Translations under genes and position numbers: made by a program
Assembly (NCBI GenBank): GCA_000310025.1
Contig: FN649735.1
Location: 2,191,511 to 2,255,510, forward strand
Length of the DNA stretch: 64,000 bases
Reading direction: 5' to 3'
DNA from: Ectocarpus siliculosus
Taxonomy: Eukaryota; Sar; Phaeophyceae; Ectocarpales; Ectocarpaceae
Shown: positions 28,901-41,062 of the stretch, piece by piece
Position numbering within the stretch: position 1 is the stretch's first letter
Layout: every line of letters begins with the position of its first letter
The notes under the pieces: model-generated
What the model saw: the letters and a program-made list of their open reading frames with translations, nothing else
Databases searched by the model: none
Told to the model about the DNA's origin: nothing

Positions 28901-31900
28901 CAGTGTATCGCAAGGGCTACAATCTCAGATACTAACATTGTCTACGAGGGGGGGTGCGCGGACGATAAATTTGCGATTGTAGTTTCGTACTGGAGTTAGA
29001 CTTTGGAAAACTGAGATACAGTACTGGTCCCGGTATAGTGCAGGGGTGTGTCCAGAAATTTTACCTGCACTATACCGGGCACCTGCACTCTCATAAGAGT
29101 GCCTCAATAGCGCAGGTCCTGCACTACTGAGGCTTTGGAAATCCCTCAATAGTGCAGGTTTGGCACTACTGAGGCACTCTTTGACTTCATGGTGTGGCGT
29201 TCTCGCTTTGCGGGGCTAACAGAGCACAAAATCGATCGAAATTGTTTATAGCAGTATTAATATGTAGTGGACGAAGCTAAAATATCATTCCTCGTTGCCT
29301 TCCTTCGATGTTGCAAGATACATAGAAATACAAAAAACAGGAAAAGAAACACGACAGGAAGCGCATTGCAAAAAAACAAACAACCCTGTACTAACAGCTG
29401 TACCCTCCATTACTACGTGGTGACCAAACTCTCTCATGCCTGCCTGGCGCACCCGCTTCGATACTGCAAGAAAAAAAACACAAAACAAACCAAGACAAGC
29501 ACGATAGGAAGCGCACCGAAAGAAAAACAAAACAACCATGTACCCCCCGCCCTCACTACGTCTCGACAAACTCTCTCATGTCTGCCTGGCGCGCCCGCTT
29601 AGCGGAATGCGCTGCGATCATCGCCATTTTTGCTTTCGTTAGGTAGAACGCCGCCTCTCCGTTGCCACTCTCCTCTGTTGCCACTTCCAGGACGCCGAAG
29701 TGAGACGACAGCTGATCATAAGGCGGTGGAGCACGGCGCTCGCGCCCCGTGTTCTCGTCGCCATCGTCGCTTGTCGCTTTGCGCTTGCCAGCCTTCGCGA
29801 CGCACGTGCTGCAGATGCGGTGATTGTCGTCGTCCTGAAAAACGCTGCCGCAATTGCCGTGGAGCCGCCCGCCACATCCTCCCTTGCAGACATGGCCATG
29901 AGGGGCTTGCGGCGTTCTGTCTGGTTGATGGCACAGTTCACCGTCCGCACAAGGCATGGTGCGCCTCTGCGTAGAGCTCTTCGGGTCTGCAGCAGCACGT
30001 GTACTGCTGTGTTGCGTCTGTCCGTGTGTGTGTAGGGTGTGTGTGTGTGTGTGTCCAACCTGCACTATTGCGGGGCACCGCGGTGCCAAACCTGCACTAT
30101 AGCGGGAGTGCCCTCAGTAGTGCAGGACCTGCACTATTGAGGGCACGGTCTGTGTCCAGAGAATTTACCTGCACTATACCGGGCACCTGCACTATTCAAC
30201 CTGCACTATACCGGGACCAGTACTGTATGCAGGCGTTTCCTGGGTTTTTAAAGAGGAAAACTGCGATCTCCACCGCGCCCTTAGAAATGTTCTGGCTTGC
30301 CTACTGCAAAGCCAAGGTAATCTTTTCCGAGTAGGAATTAAGAAACATAAATACAAACACAGAAAGACTACCCATTCGAGATACGATGGTGCGGTGGAAT
30401 TTTCACACCGTCCCCCCAGAGAGCAGGAAAGCACACCAAGTCACGTCGGCACTCGGTGCTCGCCTCAAGAGAGAACCTTTTGCAATAATCCTTCTAGGCT
30501 CTATGTTACACTTCTGTGAGCCCCTTGGGGTCAAGTATGGGGAGCTACAGTTGAGAAATTGGGCAGTATAACTCGGATATGACATCTTGTTTGCCATTTC
30601 CAACTGGGAAGTTCAACCCCACCCGGTTGGCACTATAATAGTAGGAATTTCAACGACAGTTTTCAATACTCCGGGTTGGAACGTGATACCGCACTGCGCG
30701 TGACGGACCCACACCCCACCCCAGCTCCGCAGGCTTGGCCCCGAGAAGCTCACAGCCGTGGAGAATACAGCTTCAAAAGTTTTGACGACCAATGTTTCTC
30801 CGTGAGGCGAGCACACAAAACTACCGTGAGTTGGTCTGCTTCCCAACCGCTTTTCGCACAAGTTCCTGCTCTCTGGGGGGTAATGAAACACCCTACGAAT
30901 CCCGTATTCTAAATCGTTTTTTTACGACAACTGGTGTAATCGCGTCGTTAAGGCCATTTCTTACGGTTCTTTTTTGGAGGTGTATTGTTCTTTTTCCTTC
31001 TCAAAAAAAGACAACTGGCCACAGAACCCCTTCTTACGGTGTCTTTTTTCAGGGAAAAAAGGCCAACAAAAAAACAACCCGTTCTGGACAGCCCATCCTG
31101 TCTTTTTCTGGGGCAGTTTCGGATAAGTCGGGGCTGTCTTTTTCTGTGGTCTTTTTTTGGTCACAACCACATGACGCTACCTACAAACTTGAATCTCTCG
31201 ACGGTTGATCCCCGCAAACTCTAACGGTGTTCAAACGAGCTGTGTCATGTTACTGGTGCAGAGTCAGTAGCATCAGCGGTAGCGTTGTTTTTTCATTCGG
31301 CTGGACCAAGTGGACAACCTGATGTGTGCGGCGCAAACAAGCGGCAAACGAGCCGAGAGAGTCTGGACGCAGCAGCGGAGGGTCTTCGTTGGTGTGCTGT
31401 CAACTTTTGCGAACCCAACTTTTGGGCGCCCTATAGCCTCCTGATCTGTGTCAACCACCACACAAGACGGACCATACGCGCAGCTCACGGCGGATACCTT
31501 TGTCATCGCTGTTGCTGGAGTGGGTGGCGAGGGAGCATCGATGAACCAAAGTTGCGACACGGGCGAATTAGCAAAAAAAATTGCTTGAAGACGAGGCGGG
31601 TCATTTTTCCCGTTTGTTCACGACTCTTGCGCTCACAATTTTTGAGCGCCCTTCAGCCTCCTGGTCTGTATCAACCACCACACAAGACGGACCATACACA
31701 CAGCTCATGGCGGATACCTTTGTCATCGCTGGTGCTGGAGTGGGTGGCGAGGGAGCATCGATAAACCAAAGTTGCGACACAGGCCAAAGCGCAAAAAAAA
31801 ACTGGTTGCTGGCGAGGTGGGTATTTTTTCGGCGTGCTGTTGACCCTCGCCACCTCAGTTTCCGTGCCTCCAATCGCCCTGTGGTCTCTAACAGCCACCA

Positions 31901-34900
31901 CCCAAGACGGACCATACACACAGCTCATGGCGGATGCCTTTTTCATCGCTGTTGCTTCACTGTATGCGGAGATATCACCGAAACACCATAGCGGTGGAAG
32001 GTGTATGTATGTGTGACGAACGGCCGTTGCAGGGTCTCTTTTTTTCGGTCGATGACTCGGAATAGAAAAAAGGATGGACCAGCACCGCAAGAAGGGGGTA
32101 ATCTTTTTTGTAGATCATTTGTTGGGTCGTCTCTTTTGGGGGAAAAAAGATCTAATAAAAGAGACACCGTAACAAATGGCCTAATAATAATTTCCTGCCA
32201 GGAGTCTGCCCGACGATTCTTCATCACAAACGATTCACAATTCGCCCCACCGCACCCCATCCGAACAGGTTCATGTGATGCTTCGTGTACTGGCGATCCC
32301 AGGAGCTCATGTGTGTACGGGAACAACCATGACAAGTTATGCACGGGACACACAAGTTGGCTAGCGGTACTTGACCACGCACAGGAACACTCAAAATTAA
32401 ACTCTGGGCATGTCAAGCAGCAGCACCAACAAACAGAAACTAGTACTATAGCGTTGGAGGAACGATGCAAATATTTACATTTTTTCTGAATTGGAAGCGA
32501 CTTGGCTGCGTTCATACCGCTCCAGCTCAGGTGGTCACAACAAACCTCCGCACGTTACCTGGGGCTTCGAGCTCATTAGGTAACCACGTTTACGTCGGCG
32601 AAGAGTGCAAACGCATAGTTTCAAACTGGCTATCGTATACTACTGTATCAAATTCCATGGTCGCATTTCACCTACAGCAAGTGGAACTCAGCAATCGCTG
32701 GTTCCGCGCCGAGTGCTTGTGAACTCAGTAATAGTCGTTTCATTTTTCGCTCCCTTGTAATATTGGGGGAGAGACGCGGCGGGATCAGATTGTCATACAT
32801 TCGAACTACAGCCACAAGTTTGGAATACTTTTAGGTACGATGCCGCGTCCTCTCACCCGTGCGCCTCGAAGTTTGGCCAAAGCCCTTCCAGTCGAAGATC
32901 AAGCAACCAGTCCATGATGCTATCGGAGTTGCCGTTTCCTCCGATGCTGACCAGGGGCGACGCTTGATTGTCTGAACTGGTCGCTCCTTGTTCGTCCGCG
33001 TAGGCAATACAGCTCTGTTCCGGCCGGGGCATGGGTAACACAAAAAATGTGACAAGAACCGAGCCAAAACCGAATCACATGCTCTGCCGTCAATCACGAT
33101 CGACATCGCGCAAACACACATGACGTGAACACTTAAAGCAACACCGTTGGTCCACCCTCTGTTTCGGTCGCACCTCATCACAATGCATCTCAACAAGAGT
33201 AACCTGACCTCAATGGTGGACAGCCAGGCTTCTAAAGAATTGCTGTTAGTAGCCGCGAGCTCCATCTCCTCGATCCCCTCCTTGTCCTCAGTCACCGCTG
33301 TCCGGGCCACATGCGTTTTGATAATTTGGAACCTCGAAGCCTAATTGGGAAAGATGGGACAGCGTTCGGGTACAAGGGTGGCACGCAGATACATTGATTG
33401 GCTAGTGTAGATACGCTGCAATTCCCCGGCCACAACGGAGTCGACGCTTCTCGGTGAGCTGGAGAGTCCGCCAGGTTGTTGCCGTGGTGGCAAACGCGAA
33501 AGAGAATACGGTATTCCATGCCAAAGTACGTACCTTGCCCCGTTTAATCGTACACCCTCTCAAGCCGACGGTCTCGATAAGTCCACCATCCATGTAGCAC
33601 ACCAGCTCTGCTCCCGTCAGCACAAACCAGCGTTTCTTCCAGTTCCGGAAGCCGATGCCCTACAAACGAGGTGCGCCAAAGAACGGATATATATAAAAAA
33701 GAGAAATGGCAGCCACACGCAAGAGTTAAAGCACGCTCGAAACTCTCGCTGGCAAATAAATATGCGCACAAGCATCCGTAAAAATGGCCACTTGAAGACG
33801 TTCGAAGGCTATTGATAGTTCGCCTTTCTTGTGCGAACACATGCACCGCCGTAATAGCGAGGTTGCAAGTGATACAACGACCATCCAAAGAGCCACTGAC
33901 AGTAGTCCCAGTTCTGTAAGATCCGAGGCCGCACTCGCGGGTACGCACGTCTTTTGCTTCAGGCCTACCTGATTTTTAATGTGCAGGTAGCCCATTTTGG
34001 ATGGCACAAACGCTTCCCCGTCTCCGGTCACAGAAGGCAGCTGGGAAGCCGAGAAGAAGGACTGGTCGTCTCCACCACCCATAGCTGGGGGCGAAGGAAG
34101 GCCAGAGTTGGCATCAGCATCTCCGGCCCAGTGTGCCCTGTCGTTGTCATCATTACGCCAAGCGTATGCACACCACCAACGAGTTCAGCGTGCATCCGAG
34201 AAGTTCACTCCCACAGAACCTCGATACAGAACGGTGGACCAAACGCTGGGCAGCAAGCCACTGCCAGAGAAGACAATCTCCTTCGATCGGGTAAAGAAGG
34301 CGCAACTTTACCCACGCCATCGCATTGGTTTTAAGGTTTTGAATCTCGTGTGGGCAAGGATGGCAACTGATAAAACAATTGCCGATATTGTCCACCCCTC
34401 TGTGGTGCGCATACGCACAATATAGCTGCAAAAGCATGGCATGCTAACCTGTCTCGGCCGGCCTGAACACGCCTCTTGTCGGCGTCAGAAAAGTTTGCAG
34501 TCTGTTCAAGACCATCCATATCCGACTTCCCGATGATCGCGGATGCGGGCGGCGTCTCAGCGCTGTCGATTCGGTCTTCACCCTCCGGTATGGCCGGAAC
34601 TTCTAGCGGCTCTGGTATTGCGCACGTATCGTTTGGCAGCTCTGATAGTAGCTCCTGCGTTTTTGTCGATCGCACAAGCTTGAGTATGGTGGTACTTGAA
34701 CACAGTTCTTGGCGTGATTCGCATGTGGCATTGCTTACTGTAGACAACGATTTCGCCCCTGCTACATGTGCCCCAGATAAGCCGGGAGGTTCAAACAGTC
34801 CTCTAACTCTTGGAAAGCCGACAGTCCGCTGCGAGTCTAGGCTACTGTACAACACACGATACAAAACGTTCCTCGAATGTACACCCGTGGTACTCCGTCG

Positions 34901-37900
34901 GTAAACTCTGTGTTTGCTTCGCTGTAGTTTGCTATTATAGTTGATCGCGAAACCGCCGGTGGGGCCTCAAGCACAACCTGTGTTTCCACGACAATCAACA
35001 CAAAGGAAGCTATCCGTACCTCTAGCCATGCTCTCGTTTCGTCTGCCGAGGGGCGTTCTTCCGCCTCATACTCCATGCACCTGCCAGATCACAAGAGAAT
35101 ATGTAAACGACAAGGGGCCTCTCAAGTAGAAGTGGATGGCTGTCCAGGTGATTTTTTTTCTGTTGAGATGAGATAAAGAGGCATGCTCCCCATATTGTAC
35201 TTGACCCGCAAGGTCAACGTCGAGACCAAGTACGTGCGGACACAGGAACCCACATGGCGGCTAAGTTAAGCAGAGAATCCGGTGCATCCGGAGGTGATTC
35301 CTGTCGGACTTCTTCTGCTTCCAACGCGAAGAGTTTAGCGGGAGTTCTGCGAGCGAAACCGTTTTCGCCGATCTTCTTCCGCGTGATTAACTCCAGCAGG
35401 ACCATCCCTTCATAGTGCATGCCCGACCAGAGATTGCGGCACGCACGGGCAGGGCAGAACGTCAACATGGTAAGATTAAATGCGGTATTTTGCATCTTGC
35501 TGAATCATGAAGCGACTGCTGGTCTTCGGCGTCATCCTCGTTTGCAATCGATCGGAGTAGTCCACAACCTTTGTTGGTGCTCTTCGAGCCACAGCAGTAC
35601 AATAGGCCGAACTGTGTCGCAACTGGAGCGCTGCTGGTCCAAACGGTTCCGACGAACCAGCCATACACACGAGAGCTCGACCGACAACCCAAAGCCACCC
35701 CTAGAGCTCGAAATCGACATCCAACGATCAGTGCGGGTTGTTCGTTGGTCGCCAAGACAAACGCAGTGTCACCACAAAAACATAAAAAAAATCATTCGGA
35801 CGGCCAAACCAGTCGGCGAGGACGAGTTGATGACAGCAATGGTGAATCGTTCTCCTGGGTCAAAGCGACCGTTGTTGTGCCCCTTCCAAGGCATAGACCA
35901 CAAACCATGAAATGGGCGCGACATCCTACCGGGACCCGGGTGGTAACACCAAACCTGAACTCGAGAAAAGCCGCTTAATGTGGGCAACGACAGCGAAGCA
36001 GCAGATCCTTACCAAAGCTGAACATGTCAGCAGGGTAGCTGAACGACTCGTCAAAAAGCATCTCTGGCGCCATGTACTCGTCTGTGCCACAGATGGTCAT
36101 CTTGCCATTGCTCGACACCTGTTATACCATTCCATGCATTAGTTACGGCGATGCATCGTTTCCCATCCATGAACGGCAGTGACCTACAGCAGAAACCTTG
36201 AGCCTTGGGAGGTGCTTCGTGACAAACTAGGTTTTCGTAGGAAATACGCGTCTAGTCTACATGACCAGGACGCAGAGACGTTCTGTCACCCTGCCAAAAC
36301 CGACACGAGCTAGCCCGTATGGAACATCGTCAGATTGTTGCAGAGAGTTCCTGAAGGTGGTTTGTGGGTATGGCTGCAGCTGAACCCCGAGCCGACTGTC
36401 TACCCTTTGACACCTTGGATACTAAAGCAGGCCATGGATAAACGCACTGATCCATCAGCATGGTGAAGTGTTGAAGCGCCGCACAGCGGTAGCTTACGTT
36501 GCGAAGTACTAGGTTGCGTTAATGTCTAAATCCACAGCGGCTTTGATTGTGGAGCCTCTACCCGAACCTGTAGTATAGTGTACACCAAGTGCCGCAAAAA
36601 ATGTGAGACTACCCAATGTCCTTGCAATGGTAAATGGTTGGAAGCGCCATGTGATGCCGAAACGTGCCTCACCTCACGGGCCATGCCGAAATCGCTCAGC
36701 TTGCAGTGCCAGTCTCCGTCCAACAAAAAGTTGCTGCTTTTGATGTCTCGATGGATTAGTTGTTGGCTATGCAAGTACTCTAGTGCCTCAGCCCCCTGTG
36801 CGAGAAAAAATCAAGAGTAAACGGAAGGTGAACACGGCTGCTGCAGTAGTAGGCAGCCCGGGAGTCTCACATGCCATGTGCGGGGTGCAAGCAGCACCTG
36901 GACGTAAGTTTGCTGCACAAGCAGGCTCGCACACCGCATCTCATCGATATCACCAACACAAGAGCAGAACTTGGTGTCCAACAGAACAGTGGGAATCAAG
37001 CGATTTTGCTGTGCGAGAACCATTCGAAGCGTGTATCGTTGCATCTTGCCTTTGAGGCCCGACTGCAGAACTGCAGTGATACACAATCAACAAGTGAGAA
37101 ACTTTGTGACAGCCACGCTTCTACGTAATCACAGTGAAAAGTAGATTACACCCAATTCTCCTATGAATACCTCTTTCGCAATCTGTATCCGGAATCTCCA
37201 TCCCAGGGGCGTTTCAGTCCTCAGCAAGAGCTTGAGTAGATCACCACCTTGGGCATACTCCGTAATGATGTACACAGCGTGCAGTTGCCCACGCGACTTC
37301 GCAATCACGTTGTATGCGCTAAGGTAGACGTGGCAAACAGTTTGGCGAGGGAAGGGCATGCGTACGATTCCAATTCATGAGTCTTGCCTGCAACGCACAC
37401 ATGCGGTATTACATGACTTTTCCGGGCTGGGTGTGAAACGTTGAGCTGGATGTTTGAGCATTCGAAAACCACGGAACGCCGTCAACAGACACCACCGGTA
37501 CAACAACAAGCACGAGCGTTGTCACATATGGTCCGTTCAGGACAATATGTTCAACAACTTCTCCTACACTTAGAGCAGGTGAACTTTTCTCGGGGTCGGG
37601 GTGAGTGATTGTTCCGAAGTCTACTACACCTTGTCTCCAGGGGCACCTCCCAATGGAAAGTATTCACACTTGTGTATATGTGCCCTGCGCCGATATGCCG
37701 AAAAAAACGTTCAACAATTTTTCGTTTTCATGTGGTGTGTATTTTTTGCAGAAACAGCTTGGCAGAGGCAAAAGAAAAAAAATCCGACAAGAAAAACGTT
37801 TCTGAGGCATCAACATATACCCCCCAAAAGCAACAACAATAAAGTACCACCAAACTAAATAAACTCAGTGTGGTATTCTCTGATCGATTATTTCTGCGAC

Positions 37901-40900
37901 GACCAATCTACAATTCAAAGTAGAGTGCGGATAGCGACTCCGCTAAAATCCGCAGATTTTCTCCCCCCCGCCCCCAGCCCCCCGATTTTGTTGTCGTGGT
38001 TGTTGCTATTGTTGTTGTTGTCTGCACATTAGAAGTCGTTCCGATTTCCGCTCAGTACCTTGTAATACTCGTACAGGTTCAACTGACGAGGACGCCGTCC
38101 GTGGTCAAAGCCAACTACAAACAGGTACCAAAGAGAGGGTTCACCTTTCTAGCAATCAAAGAATGGAAAAAAAAGGGACCCTGAAAAGGTCCTCCAGACG
38201 TAATAATTAATTATAGGATTGAGCGGGGGCGCGGGGGGCTACCGCCCCCCCCGTCCTCCGTTTGAGAGTGGATGTGCATACGGAACGGTAAATGTGAGGT
38301 AGCAGTTGCAGATTTCACATACAGTAAAATGGGACGGTGGTTCGTTGAGGTGGTGGTGTACACAACAGCAGAAAGAACGATAGATGAAGGTTCGATGTCG
38401 GGAGAAGCGTGCGTCACCATGCTCCTTACACGCGTCTCTGAAGTTGTAATTGTTTGAACATAGCCTTGAAGCTGGGCGCACACACGTATGTGCGGGAACT
38501 TCTCTGTATGTAAGTACCATAGCTATATCCGTGAGACTGCAGCAACAGCAGGTAATATGTTTTTGCACACACACACACAACGTCGTCCTTCCGAGAGCAG
38601 AGATATCCTCCCGCAGTACATGAGAGAGATGTGTTCCGAGAGCTATTGTGTTTTTTCGGAATGCCGCACGTTGCCGTCTCCTCATTTTTGGAAGAGATGT
38701 TTACTCGCTTGCCTGCACGCACATACATTCAGGTGTGTCGTTACAGCAGTGGTAACAGCTAACAGTCCACCAAACACACCATGGCTTAATGCTTATGCAC
38801 CATCGCTGAAGTGCACAAAAGTTAGGCACAATGAGGACGTAATATTATGCTGGATACACATCCTGAGAGACACGGAAATAAATAGATGGAACAATGAACC
38901 GAGGAAGAATAATCGTGTCGGCCGTCATGCAGGTGCGAGCACGTCGTATGGAGCGGTTTCAACGGCGCGGGCAGCTCGTCCGGCGCCCGGCGCCCGGAGC
39001 CCTCGGTGGCGGCGTCTTGCGGAGAGAGGGCGTCCCGCGGGCCCCGCGGAGAGGGAGGCCGAACAGCGTCCTCTGCGGCGCCAGCCGCGCTCGTGGCGTC
39101 ATCGTGTCGATTTGAGAGTAGGCCTAATTCCGCCCCTTCGCCGTGAGCGACCGCTGCGAGGCCGCAGGGCGCGAGTTGAGCCTGAGCCAATAATCCTTAC
39201 CTCTGTAGCAAAACACAAACACTAACCGGGAGGCGACGAACCCGGACAACTAAGGAAAGGAAAACAGGGAAGACCCTTCCAGCAGAAACAACAAAAACAA
39301 AACAAGATAAAAGAGGGAGAGGATCTCCAGAAAACATAAATGTATGTAAGATCAAAAAGAGAATTTCGTACAACGATATTTCGCGAGATACACGATTTTT
39401 TTATCCATCAAGTCGATATTTTCTCCGGGCTTGAATTTTTGAAAGTTGGCCTTGTGAATTACTTGGTATTAATGTGAGGCATTGCAATTTTTGTTGAAAC
39501 TACTCACTCTTCAGTTGGAGTACAAGTACGTGCTACTCAAGGATAGAAGTACTTTTGCGTGCCCATGTATTCTTGTGATCACTAAAATGCCTGGATTGTC
39601 GCGAATTCGGTTCCGACATATGATTGATCGAAGTGTCGTGGACCCAAAAACGCATTTCGCACACAACACAACCATCATTCTCATCATTCGGCAGCTCATC
39701 ACAAATTCAACCGGGCGGACATGGAAAAAAAGAAGACGTGTTCGAGAGACTATACACACGGAACAAGACTTGTGCAATTACTGAGACATGTTGGTAGAGA
39801 GTTTGCATGAGCCATTCTCGTAAAACCCGTACGATCTTGGCTTAGGATACGACACATGCGGTGTACGATTGAAATTGCCTGATGCCCCGGAGTGTAGACC
39901 GACCGCTCTCGACCTGCCGGCGGCGCCGACGCATAAACAACGCTGCTATGCTGCAAGTTGCTTGTACACCTCCCTCGCGGCGTTAGACCGCGTCACACGT
40001 CACACGACACCAACAGGCTGTGAAAGTGCGAGGGAATCACAGGACAGTTCTGCCAAAAATATGATACTCTACAAGGCGCACAGGGAACAGAACGAGTGCT
40101 TCAGTAGTTCCCTTGCAGCAGCATGATCGTCGCCTACAAAAGGAAAGACACGGCAGCGTTGGAATTACTCGCTCACCCGATATACTCCAGCATATTTTGG
40201 TGCCGAATGTACTTGAGCACAGACAGCTCCCGTAGCAAATACTTTTCCAAGTCTCGCCCCTGCCGTGTTTGCTTTTTCACCGCCACCACATCTCCGAAGT
40301 ACTTGCCGATGTACACTGTCGAGAACGCCCCTTCGCCAACGGCAGGACCGATGGTGACCTTCGAACAAGAATGCAAACGTAGTACCACTGCAACATCAAC
40401 TTTCGATTTGGAATCGCGAAAAACCGTCTACCCTCAGGTAGAGTATCCTCCCCGCCTGGTGCTGTAGTCCCCGTTTGAAAATTCTTTGGCCACAGCGCAC
40501 CCGAGGCCACTTCAAACCAAACGACTTGAGGGAGGGAAGCACACACCCAATTGCATCTAGATACGTACCCCGCCCGATATTCACGAGGATTTGTCCCCGG
40601 CCGTACTACAGCAGTAGTAGGAAAAATAGAATAGTAAATACGTGAATACACAGGAAGACAAATTACAATACCCGTTCGAGATATGCATACAAGTATAACT
40701 AAGCAAATACAATTGAAGGGGATGTGTTGGGAGTTTTTGCAGTGAGTGGAGGGAAACCGGTTGGGTACTGGGCTTGTTTCGAGTCTGTTAAGCCTTACAC
40801 TGATTATTTATACCAGTGGTACCAGCCGGTGCGAAACGCACAAACATCTGTAACATGGCAGGTCAGCTACATTTTACAATACATTCCCTGTAGACGTCCA

Positions 40901-41062
40901 GTTCTCTACTGGGTCAACGACAAAAATATGCCGTATCATCAGCAGACTTGTACATGTAAGAATACTGCTGAAGTTCTGCTGCAACTCACTTGTTCCTGTT
41001 CGACGTAGAAGTCGCTCTCCTCAAAGTCAGGCAGCTGCAGCCCTACTTCATCTACCATAATC
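25999..41062 (-). CDS. Protein kinase with PH, SAM and PX domains
   Basis: Predicted Ser/Thr kinase joined to lipid-binding and oligomerising modules. Exons: 41062-40990, 40358-40177, 37318-37171, 36795-36673, 36118-36013, 35407-35254, 35080-35020, a linker exon ending at 34449, an exon ending at 33969, 33659-33534, 33340-33209, 33014-32857, 27605-27519, 27198-27025, 26663-26609, 26397-26326, 26073-25999. Kinase motifs: [38 protein letters not shown]; all catalytic residues are present. PH domain: GYLHIKNQ to RFQIIKTHV and its C-terminal helix. SAM domain: [22 protein letters not shown] split by a 5.2-kb intron from [20 protein letters not shown], with phase preserved. PX domain: [11 protein letters not shown] to [10 protein letters not shown]. 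The acidic, proline-rich linker between kinase and PH has one junction I could not phase. The likely start ATG is at 41058. Confidence 0.82.
28419..29022. repeat. Large palindrome inside the TIR element
   Basis: The arm 28419-28652 reappears in reverse complement at 28791-29022 with only a handful of mismatches, separated by about 140 bp. Anchors are the block around TAGACAATGTTAGTATCTGA on the left (28495-28515) and its complement at 28925-28947. Such arms would form a long hairpin. Confidence 0.8.
29556..29957 (-). CDS. Cys-rich (zinc-binding type) protein in the TIR element
   Basis: A 133-residue ORF starting [11 protein letters not shown]. Its N-terminal half has evenly spaced Cys/His: C3, C9, then [20 protein letters not shown] and RICSTC, which could bind one or two zinc ions. 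The C-terminal half is basic, then acidic ([18 protein letters not shown]), and ends in an Ala-rich helix. It lies wholly inside the TIR element, so it is probably an element-encoded DNA-binding or accessory protein. No family name can be given. Part of the tail region is duplicated at 29410-29480. Confidence 0.5.
   Translation of the reverse strand: MPCADGELCHQPDRTPQAPHGHVCKGGCGGRLHGNCGSVFQDDDNHRICSTCVAKAGKRKATSDDGDENTGRERRAPPPYDQLSSHFGVLEVATEESGNGEAAFYLTKAKMAMIAAHSAKRARQADMREFVET
31370..31960. repeat. 220-bp tandem repeat, about 2.7 units
   Basis: The block CAAGACGGACCATAC recurs at about 31463, 31683 and 31903, exactly 220 bp apart. The flanking sequence (CAACCACCAC before it, GCAGCTCA.GGCGGAT and GTTGCGACA.GGC after it) repeats as well. 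220 is not a multiple of three, so this is not a long in-frame protein repeat, though each unit has a short open stretch on the plus strand containing [16 protein letters not shown]. Confidence 0.85.
37985..38140 (+). repeat. Dispersed repeat family B, copy 2 (in kinase intron 2)
   Basis: Matches 22010-22175 in order and orientation, starting with a TTG-rich tract and ending in the AAGCCAACTACAA block. Confidence 0.7.
38930..39190. other. GC-rich island in kinase intron 2
   Basis: About 260 bp of strongly GC-biased sequence (runs such as CGGCGCCCGGCGCCCGG) inside an otherwise AT-balanced intron. Both strands are open for 80 or more codons but give Arg/Ala/Pro-rich products without a domain, as expected from composition alone. 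Confidence 0.55.
40640..40940 (+). repeat. Dispersed repeat family A, copy 2 (in kinase intron 1)
   Basis: Aligns with 3240-3510 over most of its length (see that entry). It lies between kinase exons 1 and 2, antisense to the gene. Confidence 0.7.

Larger units (their letters stand above)
28379..30268 (-). mobile_element. DNA-transposon-like element with terminal inverted repeats
   Basis: The left end (28379-28421, starting GATCGCAGTTTTCCTC) and the right end (30226-30268, reverse complement starting GATCGCAGTTTTCCTC) are inverted repeats of about 43 bp with a few mismatches. Just inside both ends lie many copies of the short motif TATAGTGCAGGT / ACCTGCACTATA, also partly self-complementary. 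The 1.9-kb body carries one Cys-rich ORF on the minus strand. I see no DDE transposase and no certain target-site duplication, so it may be non-autonomous. Confidence 0.65.
27606..32856 (-). other. 5.25-kb intron splitting the SAM domain
   Basis: The donor (CACGG|GTGAGA at 32856) and acceptor (CACAG|GTAC at 27606) join in phase inside the SAM domain, giving the continuous [15 protein letters not shown]. The intron holds a TIR element (28379-30268), its internal palindrome, a fragment of repeat family A (about 30335-30385), T-rich sequence (30960-31160) and a 220-bp tandem array (31370-31960). Confidence 0.75.

Noticed and set aside
29639-30058. Long overlapping frames on both strands opposite the Cys-rich ORF
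   Set aside because: Shadow frames of the 29957-29556 ORF; their residues are Arg/Thr/Ala-biased with no motif.
38822-39190. Minus-strand 122-codon frame that could be a kinase exon
   Set aside because: Kinase exons 2 and 3 already join in phase within the kinase domain; the frame is explained by GC-rich composition.
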